The notes under the pieces were generated by a model that made no database searches, was not told the DNA's origin, and was given only the letters and a program-made list of their open reading frames with translations. Of a stretch of DNA of 50,757 nt, positions 8,604 to 16,532 are shown piece after piece. Position numbers and translations under genes: made by a program. The DNA is taken from NCBI GenBank assembly GCA_944321085.1, contig CALUJY010000015.1, forward strand, positions 1 through 50,757, read 5' to 3'. Each line of letters begins with the position of its first letter. Position 1 is the first letter of the stretch. The stretch is from an uncultured Barnesiella sp. (GTDB lineage: Bacteria; Bacteroidota; Bacteroidia; Bacteroidales; Barnesiellaceae_A).

Positions 8604-9569
8604 TTATTTATTCTCTTTTTCGTCACTTTGGGGCGTATCGGCTGGCTCGGGCTCGGGTTGAGGCTTGGTCAGCTCCACAAAATCGACAGCCTGACGCATG
8701 ACACGCTCGTTATCATCGGGCATAGGACGCATCTTGGCGAACTTTACGAAATCGGCCATAGAGAGAATCTCGCTCAAATAGCGGTTCACCTCACGCAAAG
8801 TGCCGTTTTGTTTCAGAGCCTCTATGATTTGCGCCGAGGTCATCTCCATGGCGCTGATGCCGAAACGGTTGTCGATATACTCACGCAAGATGTCAACCAA
8901 ACGGGTATAATAGCTCTTCTCCTGCCCTTGTTGCCAAAGTTTCGAGTCGCGCAAGGCTTGCAATGCCGCCATAGCACGTTCGTAAGGAGGTTCTTGCTTC
9001 TCGGCTGCGACAGTCTCTTGCGGCTTGCGTTTTCTTTGCCAATAATAGTATCCCCAAATACCTGCGGCTATTACAACCAAAGCCAGCAACACATACCACA
9101 TCCAACCGGGTATATAGTCCCACAAAACAAACGGAGGCGCCACCACGCCTTTGATATCCATAGGCTGTGCAGTGGTATCGACCTCTATGGGTACTACTTT
9201 GAGGCTCAACGACTCGGTAAGAAAAGTATCGGCACCGAAAATATACTCGAACGGCGGGATATAGTAAAGCCCCGAGTCAAAAGCAGTAACCAACACTTCC
9301 TGTTTTATCTGTATACGGTTGTTTTGCAAAGCGGTCGTATCGGGCTGCGTCACGTCGAGCACCTCTACACCGGCCGTCAGCGTATCGGTAATGATAGGGA
9401 ACAACACCGGCTTGTCAGCGTCTTGCACGAGCGACAGGCGGACAACGGTCTGCTGTCCCATCCACATCACGCTCGAATCCATTTTTGCCTCTACGACAAC
9501 CTGTGCTGCTGCATGGGGAGCAATCACGGCTATCAGAGAAGTTACTATGATAAGCAATTTTTTCGTCAT
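8604..9569 (-). CDS. Bat-operon membrane-anchored protein (DUF4381-like position)
   Basis: A 321-residue protein with signal peptide 1-22 (ending HAAA), a beta-rich periplasmic part (about 23-155), one transmembrane helix at about 162-185 (MWYVLLALVVIAAGIWGYYYW) and a helical cytoplasmic part. The cytoplasmic part contains LVDILREYIDNRFGI, a segment reminiscent of the tail of BatD. Its position between DUF58 and BatA is where other bacteria encode DUF4381-type proteins. I recognise it by layout rather than by a diagnostic motif. It ends in an acidic Pro/Glu-rich tail. Gaps to its neighbours are 28 and 52 bases, so it is probably co-transcribed. Confidence 0.75.
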   Translation of the reverse strand: MTKKLLIIVTSLIAVIAPHAAAQVVVEAKMDSSVMWMGQQTVVRLSLVQDADKPVLFPIITDTLTAGVEVLDVTQPDTTALQNNRIQIKQEVLVTAFDSGLYYIPPFEYIFGADTFLTESLSLKVVPIEVDTTAQPMDIKGVVAPPFVLWDYIPGWMWYVLLALVVIAAGIWGYYYWQRKRKPQETVAAEKQEPPYERAMAALQALRDSKLWQQGQEKSYYTRLVDILREYIDNRFGISAMEMTSAQIIEALKQNGTLREVNRYLSEILSMADFVKFAKMRPMPDDNERVMRQAVDFVELTKPQPEPEPADTPQSDEKENK

Positions 9570-9597
9570 TGTCTTACTCTCATTCTATGGGGGAAGT

Positions 9598-10467
9598 CTA
9601 TCCTCTCCGTTTGAACAAATTCATCAACGCTACCACATAATCCTCATCCGTAGCTACTGTGGTAATATCCACGCGGTTTTTCCGGCATGCCTCCATCGCA
9701 GCGGCTTGTCGTTGCGCCCACCATTCGGCATAGCTCTTACGCACTTGCTTCGACGAGGTGTCGACCCACCGCTCCGTGCCGCGCTCGGCATCGCGCAACT
9801 TCACCAAACCTACGTTGGGAAGCACCGTTTCGCGCTTGTCGTATACCTGCAACGCTACTACGTCGTGCCGCCTGTTGGCAATGAGCAGAGCATCGGAGTA
9901 ATTGAGGGGAGCTATAAAATCGGATATAAGGAAGGTCGTGCAGCGGCGTTTGATGGCGTTGGTGGCATATTCGAGCACTTTACCTATATCGGTTCCGCGG
10001 CCTGTCGGCTCGAAGCCTATCAATTCGCGAATGATATACAGGATATGCTTCCTGCCTTTTTTGGGCGGGATGAACTTCTCGATCCTGTCGGTAAAGAATA
10101 TGACACCAATCTTATCGTTGTTTTGTATGGCAGAGAATGCCAGCGTGGCGGCTATCTCTGCCATCATATCGCGCTTGAACTCGCCTACGGCACCGAAGTC
10201 GCGACTTGCCGAGACATCGACAAGCAACATCACCGTCAGCTCGCGCTCTTCCTCATATACCTTAATATAAGGTTTGTTGTGCCGGGCGGTAACATTCCAG
10301 TCTATATCGCGTACATCGTCGCCATACTGGTACTCGCGTACTTCCGAGAAGGCCATACCGCGCCCCTTGAAGGCAGAGTGGTATTGTCCCGCAAAGATGT
10401 TGCGCGACAAGCCGCGAGTCTTTATCTCGATATGACGTACTTTTTTTAGCAGCTCACTGTTTTCCAT
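9598..10467 (-). CDS. DUF58 domain protein of the bat operon
   Basis: A 289-residue protein with no signal peptide. Residues 20-75 carry the DUF58 signature (FAGQYHSAFKGRGMAFSEVR, then GDDVRDIDWNVTARHNKPYI). A VWA-like fold follows with a MIDAS-type DVSASRDFG at 84-92. DUF58 proteins almost always accompany MoxR ATPases and are thought to be their partners. The gene lies 49 bases downstream of moxR. It is likely cytoplasmic or membrane-peripheral. The start ATG at 10467 is the only good one. Confidence 0.87.
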   Translation of the reverse strand: MENSELLKKVRHIEIKTRGLSRNIFAGQYHSAFKGRGMAFSEVREYQYGDDVRDIDWNVTARHNKPYIKVYEEERELTVMLLVDVSASRDFGAVGEFKRDMMAEIAATLAFSAIQNNDKIGVIFFTDRIEKFIPPKKGRKHILYIIRELIGFEPTGRGTDIGKVLEYATNAIKRRCTTFLISDFIAPLNYSDALLIANRRHDVVALQVYDKRETVLPNVGLVKLRDAERGTERWVDTSSKQVRKSYAEWWAQRQAAAMEACRKNRVDITTVATDEDYVVALMNLFKRRG

Positions 10468-10516
10468 ACATTATCCTCGCATCTTCTTTCGAGATTCGGG
10501 TAGGAAGGCATCCTCA

Positions 10517-11512
10517 TCAGGGTACCTCTACACGATTGAGTATCTCGCTTATTATATCTTCGGCCGTCATGTTATTGGCCTCAGCCTCGTAACTCAATCC
10601 TATGCGGTGACGCAGTACGTCGTGGCATACGGCGCGTACGTCCTCGGGGATGACGTAACCCCGCATCTTCAAGAAGGCATAGGCACGGGCGGCAAGGGCA
10701 AGATTGATGGAAGCACGAGGCGAAGCTCCGAATGAAATCATGCTCTTCAACTCTTTGAGGTTGTAGTCTTCGGGGAAGCGGGTGGCGAAAACTATATCTA
10801 CGATATAACGCTCTATCTTCTCGTCGATATAAACCTTGCGGACGATGTTGCGGGCATCTATAATATCGGCGGGTGTCAATACGGGTTTTATCTCTTCGAA
10901 AAGATTGTCTATGTTACGACGTATAATCTCTTTCTCTTCCTCTTTCTTGGGATAACCTATCACGACTTTGAGCATGAAACGGTCTACCTGCGCCTCGGGC
11001 AACGGATAGGTACCTTCTTGCTCTATGGGGTTTTGCGTAGCCATTACCAAGAAGGGGTCGTCGAGTTTGAAGGTCTTTTCGCCAATGGTCACCTGACGCT
11101 CTTGCATGGCTTCGAGCAAGGCACTTTGTACTTTGGCAGGAGCACGGTTTATCTCATCGGCCAAAACGAAATTGGCAAATACCGGGCCTTTCTTTATTTG
11201 GAACTGCTCTTTGGCCTGACTATATACCATAGTACCCATCACATCGGCGGGCAGCAAGTCGGGCGTAAACTGTATGCGGCTGTACTTGGCATCAATCAAC
11301 GAAGCAAGCGTCTTGATGGCAAGCGTCTTGGCAAGTCCCGGGACACCTTCGAGAAGGATATGCCCGTTTGAAAGGAGGCTTATCAACAGCGAGTCGACCA
11401 AATGTTTTTGACCCACTATTGTCTTGTCCATGCCCATGGTTATCGTATTCACGAAAGAACTTTTTCCGGCTATCAGGTCGTTCAATTCACGAATGTCTAC
11501 GGTTTCACTCAT
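10517..11512 (-). CDS. MoxR-family AAA+ ATPase (BatI type)
   Basis: A 331-residue ATPase, first gene of the bat operon. Walker A GVPGLAKT lies at 56-63 and Walker B VLADE at 116-120, followed by INRAPAKVQSALLEAM. A sensor-1 region, ATQNPIEQEGTYPLPEAQVDRF, lies at about 156-177. A C-terminal lid helix bundle carries GASPRAS. This is the MRP subgroup of MoxR, which works as a hexameric chaperone-like ATPase with VWA proteins. The promoter at 11586-11593 gives a leader of about 67 bases. The start MSETVDIREL is supported by the typical length of 325-335 residues. Confidence 0.9.
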   Translation of the reverse strand: MSETVDIRELNDLIAGKSSFVNTITMGMDKTIVGQKHLVDSLLISLLSNGHILLEGVPGLAKTLAIKTLASLIDAKYSRIQFTPDLLPADVMGTMVYSQAKEQFQIKKGPVFANFVLADEINRAPAKVQSALLEAMQERQVTIGEKTFKLDDPFLVMATQNPIEQEGTYPLPEAQVDRFMLKVVIGYPKKEEEKEIIRRNIDNLFEEIKPVLTPADIIDARNIVRKVYIDEKIERYIVDIVFATRFPEDYNLKELKSMISFGASPRASINLALAARAYAFLKMRGYVIPEDVRAVCHDVLRHRIGLSYEAEANNMTAEDIISEILNRVEVP

Positions 11513-11585
11513 AATGGTCTTACTTTTATAGTGATTATTATTTATGTTTCTTCGTCGTTATGTTTTTTACGTATTATTTTGTCTG

Positions 11586-11593
11586 CAAAGATA
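11586..11593 (-). promoter_or_regulatory. -7 box of the bat operon promoter
   Basis: Minus-strand TATCTTTG fits TAnnTTTG exactly. It lies about 75 bases ahead of the moxR start, in an AT-rich gap between divergent functions. No clear -33 TTTG is visible at the expected spacing. Confidence 0.6.
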
Positions 11594-11718
11594 GTGACTG
11601 CGTGGCTTATAAAAATCGGCATATTGTTAAAATTACGAGTGTTATTAATTAAAAAAAGCTAAGCATACCCCTCTCCTTTTAACTGCCAACCGGCATTACA
11701 GGTATCCGACCCGATATG

Positions 11719-12981
11719 TTATCGCTTCACCTTCAACGAGTCGGCGATGTTCAACGCTTTGCGTATCGACACGCTGTCGGCAGCCTCTATCCCATACTTT
11801 TCGCGTGGAGGTATCGTCAGCACGGTACCGGCCTCGACATTGTCGGGGTTCGATATGATATTTTTGTTCGCATCGTATATATATACCCAAAACGCCTTGT
11901 GTCCATAATGTTTCAACGACAAAGTAGTAAGAAACTCACCCCTGCCCAACGTATCTTTCACTACCCCGGCCGATGCAGGCTGTACGGCTGCGACAGCCAC
12001 CCGATTATCGACGCTATCGGTAAGCCGAGTTGTGTCGCCGCTTTCAGAAGGCAATGCAGCAACAGTATCGGCCGTCGTGGCGGGAACAGTAACCTGCACC
12101 GCGGCAACACCCTTTGCTTCGTCGACAGAGGCAAAAGGACGATGCACAACTATATAAACAGAGAACAACACAAATGCGGTAATTGTTGCAGCGACAACAG
12201 CGCCTATCCAAAAGCCCCGCATCCGCTCGCGACGCAACAAATCGTTCATATTTTCGGGAGAAGATACATCGGACGCCTCCTCATCGGTCGTGGACGGCAC
12301 AGCAGCCCCGAGTCGGTCATTCGCTTCCTGTACAGGTTCTGCCTTTGTAGGTTCTGAGGGTTGCTCGGCAACAGCAGCAGGCTCAGACGGTACATCGGCC
12401 ACAGTATCGGACTGCGACAGCTCCGTCTCGACAGTAGAAGCGGCAAGGTCGCCGCTCTCTGCCTCGGCGGGTTCTGAGGGTTCTTCGGCAACAGCGACAG
12501 GATCGGACGGTACATCGGCCGCAGCATCGGGATGCGGCAACTCCTCATCAGTCTGAAACGAAACAATCGCCTCATCGTTTCCCGATTCATCATCGAGGTC
12601 TTCTACATCCTCATCGGACTGTACACTTTCGGTAACCCGCAATGCCGAAAAATCGGCATCATCGGATAGCACCTCGGCCGAAAAACAGGAAAACGGCTCG
12701 TTTACCGCATCACGTACTCGCTTCTCGGGAGTAAACACCAATTTGTAATGCCCGGGCACAAGGAAAGGTTCGCCCGTCTGTACATTGACAGTTGTACGAG
12801 GTTCTACCCACACAGGCTTGAACAAACCCAATCCCTCTATCTTCAACGCCTCGCCCGAGGCAAGCGTTTCGGCTGTAAGCGAAGCCATCTCTCGCAAAAA
12901 GAGTTCGGCCTCCCGTTTGCTGCAACCTTGCCGGCGAGCCACCCACTCGGCCACATCGGGCAGCGTTATCTTTTGATTCAT
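11719..12981 (-). CDS. HU-like domain, transmembrane helix and LysM-like domain protein
   Basis: A 420-residue protein with an unusual layout. Residues 1-95 resemble an HU/IHF subunit (SKREAELFLREMASLTAETL, KIEGLGLFKPVWVE). Residues 105-245 are acidic and Pro/Glu/Ala-rich, with a 40-residue unit occurring twice (DVPSDPVAVAEEPSEP at 156-171, DVPSEPAAVAEQPSEP at 196-211). RRERMR at 250-255 precedes a single transmembrane helix at 257-279, so the positive-inside rule puts the N-terminus in the cytoplasm. Residues 345-395 look like a LysM peptidoglycan-binding fold (FLTTLSLKHYGHKAFWVYIYD, then VEAGTVLTIP). The start overlaps the stop of the upstream HU gene (ATGA), suggesting translational coupling. 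DNA tethering to the envelope is inference. Confidence 0.82.
   Translation of the reverse strand: MNQKITLPDVAEWVARRQGCSKREAELFLREMASLTAETLASGEALKIEGLGLFKPVWVEPRTTVNVQTGEPFLVPGHYKLVFTPEKRVRDAVNEPFSCFSAEVLSDDADFSALRVTESVQSDEDVEDLDDESGNDEAIVSFQTDEELPHPDAAADVPSDPVAVAEEPSEPAEAESGDLAASTVETELSQSDTVADVPSEPAAVAEQPSEPTKAEPVQEANDRLGAAVPSTTDEEASDVSSPENMNDLLRRERMRGFWIGAVVAATITAFVLFSVYIVVHRPFASVDEAKGVAAVQVTVPATTADTVAALPSESGDTTRLTDSVDNRVAVAAVQPASAGVVKDTLGRGEFLTTLSLKHYGHKAFWVYIYDANKNIISNPDNVEAGTVLTIPPREKYGIEAADSVSIRKALNIADSLKVKR
12340..12541 (-). repeat. Two-copy 120-bp direct repeat inside the HU-LysM gene
   Basis: The plus-strand word GTTCTGAGGG occurs at 12351 and again at 12471, each followed by nearly the same 60 bases (both contain ACGGTACATCGGCC). 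The period is exactly 120 bases, or 40 codons, and matches the duplicated acidic linker unit in the protein. Confidence 0.8.
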
Positions 12982-13265
12982 TGTTTAGCCCTCCCCTTCA
13001 AACTGTTTTTTATATAAGTATTGGGCTTGAATACCACCACTATTTTAGGAGGTATGAGCATACGCTGTCCCGTAGCGGGGTTGACAGAGATGCGCTCCAT
13101 CTTCTTCCGCGCCTCGAACGTACCCAAACCCTGTATCGTCACACTATCCATTTGCGCGCAACGCTCGGTAACAACCCGACAAAAGCTCTCTATCATAGCC
13201 TCTGTCTCGCCTTTCTCTTTCCCGGTGCGCTGCCGCAACAACTCTACAAAATCCTTATATTCCAC
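12978..13265 (-). CDS. HU-family DNA-binding protein
   Basis: A 95-residue protein with the full HU fold: helical N-terminus (FVELLRQRTGKEKGETEAMI), VTIQGLGTFEARKK, the DNA-binding arm ISVNPATGQRMLIPP with the conserved NPxTG, and VVVFKPNTYIKNSL. It is cytoplasmic and binds or bends double-stranded DNA, probably as a homodimer or with another HU. It is the first gene of a two-gene operon, and its stop codon overlaps the start of the HU-LysM membrane protein by four bases. This raises the possibility that the two products form a heterodimer through their HU domains; that is inference. The promoter -7 box is at 13331-13338. Confidence 0.9.
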   Translation of the reverse strand: MEYKDFVELLRQRTGKEKGETEAMIESFCRVVTERCAQMDSVTIQGLGTFEARKKMERISVNPATGQRMLIPPKIVVVFKPNTYIKNSLKGRAKQ

Positions 13266-13330
13266 AATATTACGCTATCTGTTACAATTCACGGGCTTTG
13301 CTCGCAGAGACAAGCCCGACTTACACGATA

Positions 13331-13338
13331 CAAAAATA
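13331..13338 (-). promoter_or_regulatory. -7 box of the HU operon
   Basis: Minus-strand TATTTTTG matches TAnnTTTG. The leader of about 60 bases contains a small hairpin (GGGCTT at 13293-13298 with AAGCCC at 13312-13317). Confidence 0.55.
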
Positions 13339-13455
13339 CATTTTTTCTGCATATCATCGGCTGTTGCGACCGCTTACCGCTCTTGCAGCTCTCGTTTCAA
13401 ACAAAAAATATACACTATCAAACAAAAATTTCACCTGCACAACGGCACGATGCCG

Positions 13456-13463
13456 TAACTTTG
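13456..13463 (+). promoter_or_regulatory. -7 box for the PL1 pectate lyase gene
   Basis: TAACTTTG matches the Bacteroidetes -7 consensus exactly and lies 21 bases before the ATG at 13485, giving a very short leader. Confidence 0.65.
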
Positions 13464-13484
13464 CATCCGTAAAACTATTCCATC

Positions 13485-14912
13485 ATGAAGAAACACCTTA
13501 TCTCTATTTTTGCAGCAACTGCAACACTCCTTTTACAGGCCAATACACCCAACTTCGACATGGTAGGCTTTGCCACTCTCGAAGGCGGCACTACCGGTGG
13601 CGAAGGCGGAGAGACCGTATATCCTACTAACTTTGAAGAACTGAAACGTTACGCCGAAGAGGAAACGACGCCCTACATCATTGTCATAAACCGCGAAATA
13701 AACACCGGTATTACGGCATACGTAGATACTACCAGCGGCCACATCTCCACACAAGGTGCCGAGAACACCATCGCATCGACCTACGGCGAAATCATTAAAT
13801 TGGGCTCCAACAAGACGCTCATCGGCGAGGACGACAAAGGATTCCTCAACCGGATAGGCATCAGCATTCAATGCAAAGAGAACATCATTATCCGCAACCT
13901 GCGCATCTCCCTGCAAGACGTACCGGTAGATAAAAGCGGCGAGAACAAAATCGTTGCCTTCCGCGACGGTGCCGAGGTTTTGGTAGGCGACCCCGACTGT
14001 ATCTCGATGCAGGCCGACGATGAGAGCCTGCCCGCAAGCCAACGCATCACGCAACACATCTGGATAGACCATTGCGAGCTATACAACTTCCCCAAAGAGA
14101 CCGAGCACAAAGACCGTTATGACGGACTCATCGATGCCAAGAACGATACGCGATACGTCACCATATCGTGGTGCTACTTTCACGACCACAGCAAAGCCTG
14201 TTTGTCGGGAAAAGGCGACAGCGACAACTTCGACCGCACCTGCACATGGCACCACAACTATTTCGAAAATATCAAAGGCTCGCGTCTGCCGTTGCTCCGC
14301 TTTGGCCGGCACCACTATTTCAACAACTACATGAAGGGTTGCGAAGACGGTCTTGACGTCCGTATCCAATCGAACGCATACGTAGAGAATTGCTATTTCG
14401 AGGATACCAAACGTCCTGTATTCGGGAAACTTTCGGAAGGCGGACGCGCCACGCTGGTCGACAACATCTTCAAAAGTTGCAGTAAACTGCCCCCTGAATG
14501 CACCAATATAGACGGTGCCAAACAAGAGACTTTGAAAGAGAGCGAACAGTTTGAACCTACCGACTTCAACCCCGCCGACTGTTACAGCTACGATGCCGTA
14601 CTGCACAACGCCGAAGAAATTCCCGACATCGTACCGCTCTATGCCGGTGTAGGCAAATTGGGAAGCAGCGCAACAACTATCGCCAAGGCCGACAAGCCCT
14701 CGATAAAGGCTTACGCCGCCAATGGTCAAATACGTATCGAGGGCGGTAAAGATTGCCTCGTAAGGATATACCGCGTCAATGGCGTAGCTGCTGAGGCCAC
14801 AACTATCGCAACGGACACCTTTACAAGTACACGTCTGCCCAAAGGTATCTATACTATACAGGTAGCCTCGCCCCACGGCGAAACACTTCTTACAACAAAA
14901 ATAAAATTGTAA
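13485..14912 (+). CDS. Secreted polysaccharide lyase family 1 (pectate lyase)
   Basis: A 475-residue protein with a signal peptide of about 20 residues (MKKHLISIFAATATLLLQA). The parallel beta-helix core of PL1 covers about 40-365. It shows KTLIGEDDKGFL, an IWIDHCELYN strand, DGLIDAKNDTRYVTISWCYF and HHNYFENIKGSRLPLLRFGR followed by HHYFNNYM, the region that holds the catalytic Arg and Ca2+ ligands in pectate lyases. Residues 405-475 form a beta-rich tail (VRIYRVNGVAAEA, LPKGIYTIQVA, TTKIKL) resembling type IX secretion sorting domains, so export to the cell surface is likely. The expected reaction is Ca2+-dependent eliminative cleavage of homogalacturonan. It is monocistronic, with no susC/susD pair beside it. 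Confidence 0.85.
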   Translation: MKKHLISIFAATATLLLQANTPNFDMVGFATLEGGTTGGEGGETVYPTNFEELKRYAEEETTPYIIVINREINTGITAYVDTTSGHISTQGAENTIASTYGEIIKLGSNKTLIGEDDKGFLNRIGISIQCKENIIIRNLRISLQDVPVDKSGENKIVAFRDGAEVLVGDPDCISMQADDESLPASQRITQHIWIDHCELYNFPKETEHKDRYDGLIDAKNDTRYVTISWCYFHDHSKACLSGKGDSDNFDRTCTWHHNYFENIKGSRLPLLRFGRHHYFNNYMKGCEDGLDVRIQSNAYVENCYFEDTKRPVFGKLSEGGRATLVDNIFKSCSKLPPECTNIDGAKQETLKESEQFEPTDFNPADCYSYDAVLHNAEEIPDIVPLYAGVGKLGSSATTIAKADKPSIKAYAANGQIRIEGGKDCLVRIYRVNGVAAEATTIATDTFTSTRLPKGIYTIQVASPHGETLLTTKIKL

Positions 14913-14961
14913 GCATAAGATACCATACCTATCACAAGAACTATACAAAAACGCTATTTCC

Positions 14962-15004
14962 AGACAGGGTGGAACTGCCGATAAAGCGGTTCCACCCTGT
15001 CTTT
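14962..15004 (+). terminator. Rho-independent terminator after the pectate lyase gene
   Basis: Arms GACAGGGTGGAAC (14963-14975) and GTTCCACCCTGTC (14989-15001) are followed by CTTTT. Confidence 0.85.
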
Positions 15005-15093
15005 TGGACGAGATGCAAATCATACAAACAGATAGAACCTAACGGGAGATGATAAATCATAGGCAACACAACATATCGAGAGCAACAAATCAC

Positions 15094-15101
15094 TACCTTT
15101 G
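15094..15101 (+). promoter_or_regulatory. -7 box for the BASS-type transporter gene
   Basis: TACCTTTG matches TAnnTTTG and lies 25 bases upstream of the ATG at 15126. The short spacing also supports choosing that ATG over the in-frame start codon at 15099, which overlaps the box. Confidence 0.65.
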
Positions 15102-15125
15102 TCACCGCTAACCAGAACAACAAGT

Positions 15126-16025
15126 ATGACACAACGAGTACGGACATTTACTTTACCGGTTGCTATGATTGCCGGAGCCCTCGCGCACGACTTTGCAGGA
15201 TATATCGTATTCCTCACCCCTTACCTCATATTCGCCATGCTGTTGGTAACTTACTGCAAGCTATCGCTTCACAGCATACGCATATCACCTATGTACCTAT
15301 GGCTCATCCTTGTACAAGTGGGTGTCTGTTGGGGATTTTACGCTCTGCTGGCTCTTTGGGACCCTGCCGTAGCCGAGGGAGCATTCATCTGTATTTTCTG
15401 CCCCACAGCCACCTCGGCACCCGTTGTAGCTGCCATGTTAGGAGGCAACCTCTCGGTACTTGTTTCATACAGTCTGCTCAGCAACATGGCAGTAGCCATC
15501 CTCTCGCCCATATTTTTCTCTTTTATCGGCGTACATACAGACATGGGCTTCACACAGTCGTGCCTAACCATCTGTCGGCAAGTACTCCCGTTGCTGCTGC
15601 TGCCGCTCCTTACGGCCTACCTGCTGCATTGTTTTCTCCCCCGGGTACACGAAGCCATCCGCTCGAAGCAAAGTATTGCATTCTATATATGGGCAATATC
15701 GCTCTTTATCGTCGTAGGAAAATCAGTCAACTTCGTACTGCAACAACCCAGCTCCTATATTCCCGAGGAGATTGCCATGGCCGCCATTGCCCTATTGTGC
15801 TGCGTAATGCAATTCTTTGCCGGTCGGAAAATAGGGGCAGCCTATGGCGACAGGATATCGGGAGCACAAGGTTTGGGACAGAAAAATACCGTTCTTGCGA
15901 TATGGATGGCACTTACCTACCTGCACCCCATAGCATCGGTAGCTCCTGCCTCGTATGTCGTGTGGCAAAATATCATCAACTCTACACAAATCGCCCTAAA
16001 AGAGAAGAAAGAGCGCAACCGATAA
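15126..16025 (+). CDS. BASS-type (bile acid:sodium symporter-like) membrane transporter
   Basis: A 299-residue integral membrane protein with about nine or ten hydrophobic helices. The segment FICIFCPTATSAPVVAAMLGGN, with small residues around the helix break, is characteristic of the symporter fold, as is the matching second half (SGAQGLGQKNTVLAIWMALTYLHP). Substrate cannot be read from sequence; relatives move bile acids, pantothenate, pyruvate or other organic anions with Na+. It is monocistronic, bounded by its own promoter and by a terminator at 16051-16083. Confidence 0.75.
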   Translation: MTQRVRTFTLPVAMIAGALAHDFAGYIVFLTPYLIFAMLLVTYCKLSLHSIRISPMYLWLILVQVGVCWGFYALLALWDPAVAEGAFICIFCPTATSAPVVAAMLGGNLSVLVSYSLLSNMAVAILSPIFFSFIGVHTDMGFTQSCLTICRQVLPLLLLPLLTAYLLHCFLPRVHEAIRSKQSIAFYIWAISLFIVVGKSVNFVLQQPSSYIPEEIAMAAIALLCCVMQFFAGRKIGAAYGDRISGAQGLGQKNTVLAIWMALTYLHPIASVAPASYVVWQNIINSTQIALKEKKERNR

Positions 16026-16050
16026 ACCGCAACATCGCTTACCGCTTCCG

Positions 16051-16083
16051 AAAAAGGCTCCTAAAAGCGTAAAGAGCCTTTTT
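16051..16083 (+). terminator. Rho-independent terminator after the transporter gene
   Basis: Perfect 10-base arms AAAAAGGCTC (16051-16060) and GAGCCTTTTT (16074-16083), with a 13-base loop. It is symmetrical and could act on both strands. Confidence 0.8.
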
Positions 16084-16192
16084 CATGCTTCACAGCATAC
16101 CCCTATATCAGTATTTTAGTTTTATTAACTATAACTTTTCATTTTAACCCATTATTTTCAGCGAAAGCGATAAGCAATTCGGTTATTTATCT

Positions 16193-16200
16193 TAAATTTG
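16193..16200 (+). promoter_or_regulatory. -7 box for the histone H1-like gene
   Basis: TAAATTTG matches the consensus. It implies a leader of about 67 bases before the ATG at 16274, in AT-rich DNA. Confidence 0.6.
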
Positions 16201-16273
16201 CAGCATCAATCATTGGCAAAAGATTTGGAAAACATAAACTTCAATACTATTAACTACTAAAAAAGAGCTTATC

Positions 16274-16450
16274 ATGGAGACCTTAGTTGAGAAAATTAAA
16301 AAAGAGTGGGAAACATTTGAAACCAATGCTAACGCCGTAGTTGAAAAAGGTAATAAAGCTGCCGGCGTACGTGCTCGCAAAGCCAGCTTGGAGTTGGAGT
16401 CGCTTTTCAAAGAATTCCGCAAAGCATCTATCGAAGCTGGGAAAAAATAA
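16274..16450 (+). CDS. Histone H1-like (Hc1-type) small basic protein
   Basis: A 58-residue reading frame, METLVEKIKKEW to SIEAGKK, shorter than the usual 60-residue cut-off and so easily missed. It is alpha-helical and lysine/arginine rich. The segment VVEKGNKAAGVRARKASLEL followed by ESLFKEFRK matches the short histone H1-like proteins of Bacteroidales, which resemble the chlamydial Hc1 N-terminal part. It probably binds DNA non-specifically and contributes to nucleoid structure. It has its own promoter (16193-16200) and terminator (16488-16524), which indicates an independently expressed, probably abundant product. Confidence 0.87.
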   Translation: METLVEKIKKEWETFETNANAVVEKGNKAAGVRARKASLELESLFKEFRKASIEAGKK

Positions 16451-16487
16451 TGTATCATTCATTTTTTCTTCTAACCACAAAATTAAA

Positions 16488-16524
16488 AACTTCGCCAATA
16501 ACATAAATTGGTGAAGTTTTTTTT
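16488..16524 (+). terminator. Rho-independent terminator of the histone H1-like gene
   Basis: Arms AACTTCGCCAAT (16488-16499) and ATTGGTGAAGTT (16507-16518), one G-U pair, then TTTTTT. The next gene starts only 9 bases later. Confidence 0.88.
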
Positions 16525-16532
16525 CATTCATC

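Noticed and set aside
7520..9614. Long open frames on the plus strand opposite batA and the 8604-9569 gene (up to 381 codons)
   Set aside because: They lie fully antisense to well-supported genes and show no coherent protein family; codon-pattern echo of the real genes explains them.
13485..14912. Classical pectin PUL membership
   Set aside because: No susC/susD pair or other glycan genes adjoin either pectate lyase.
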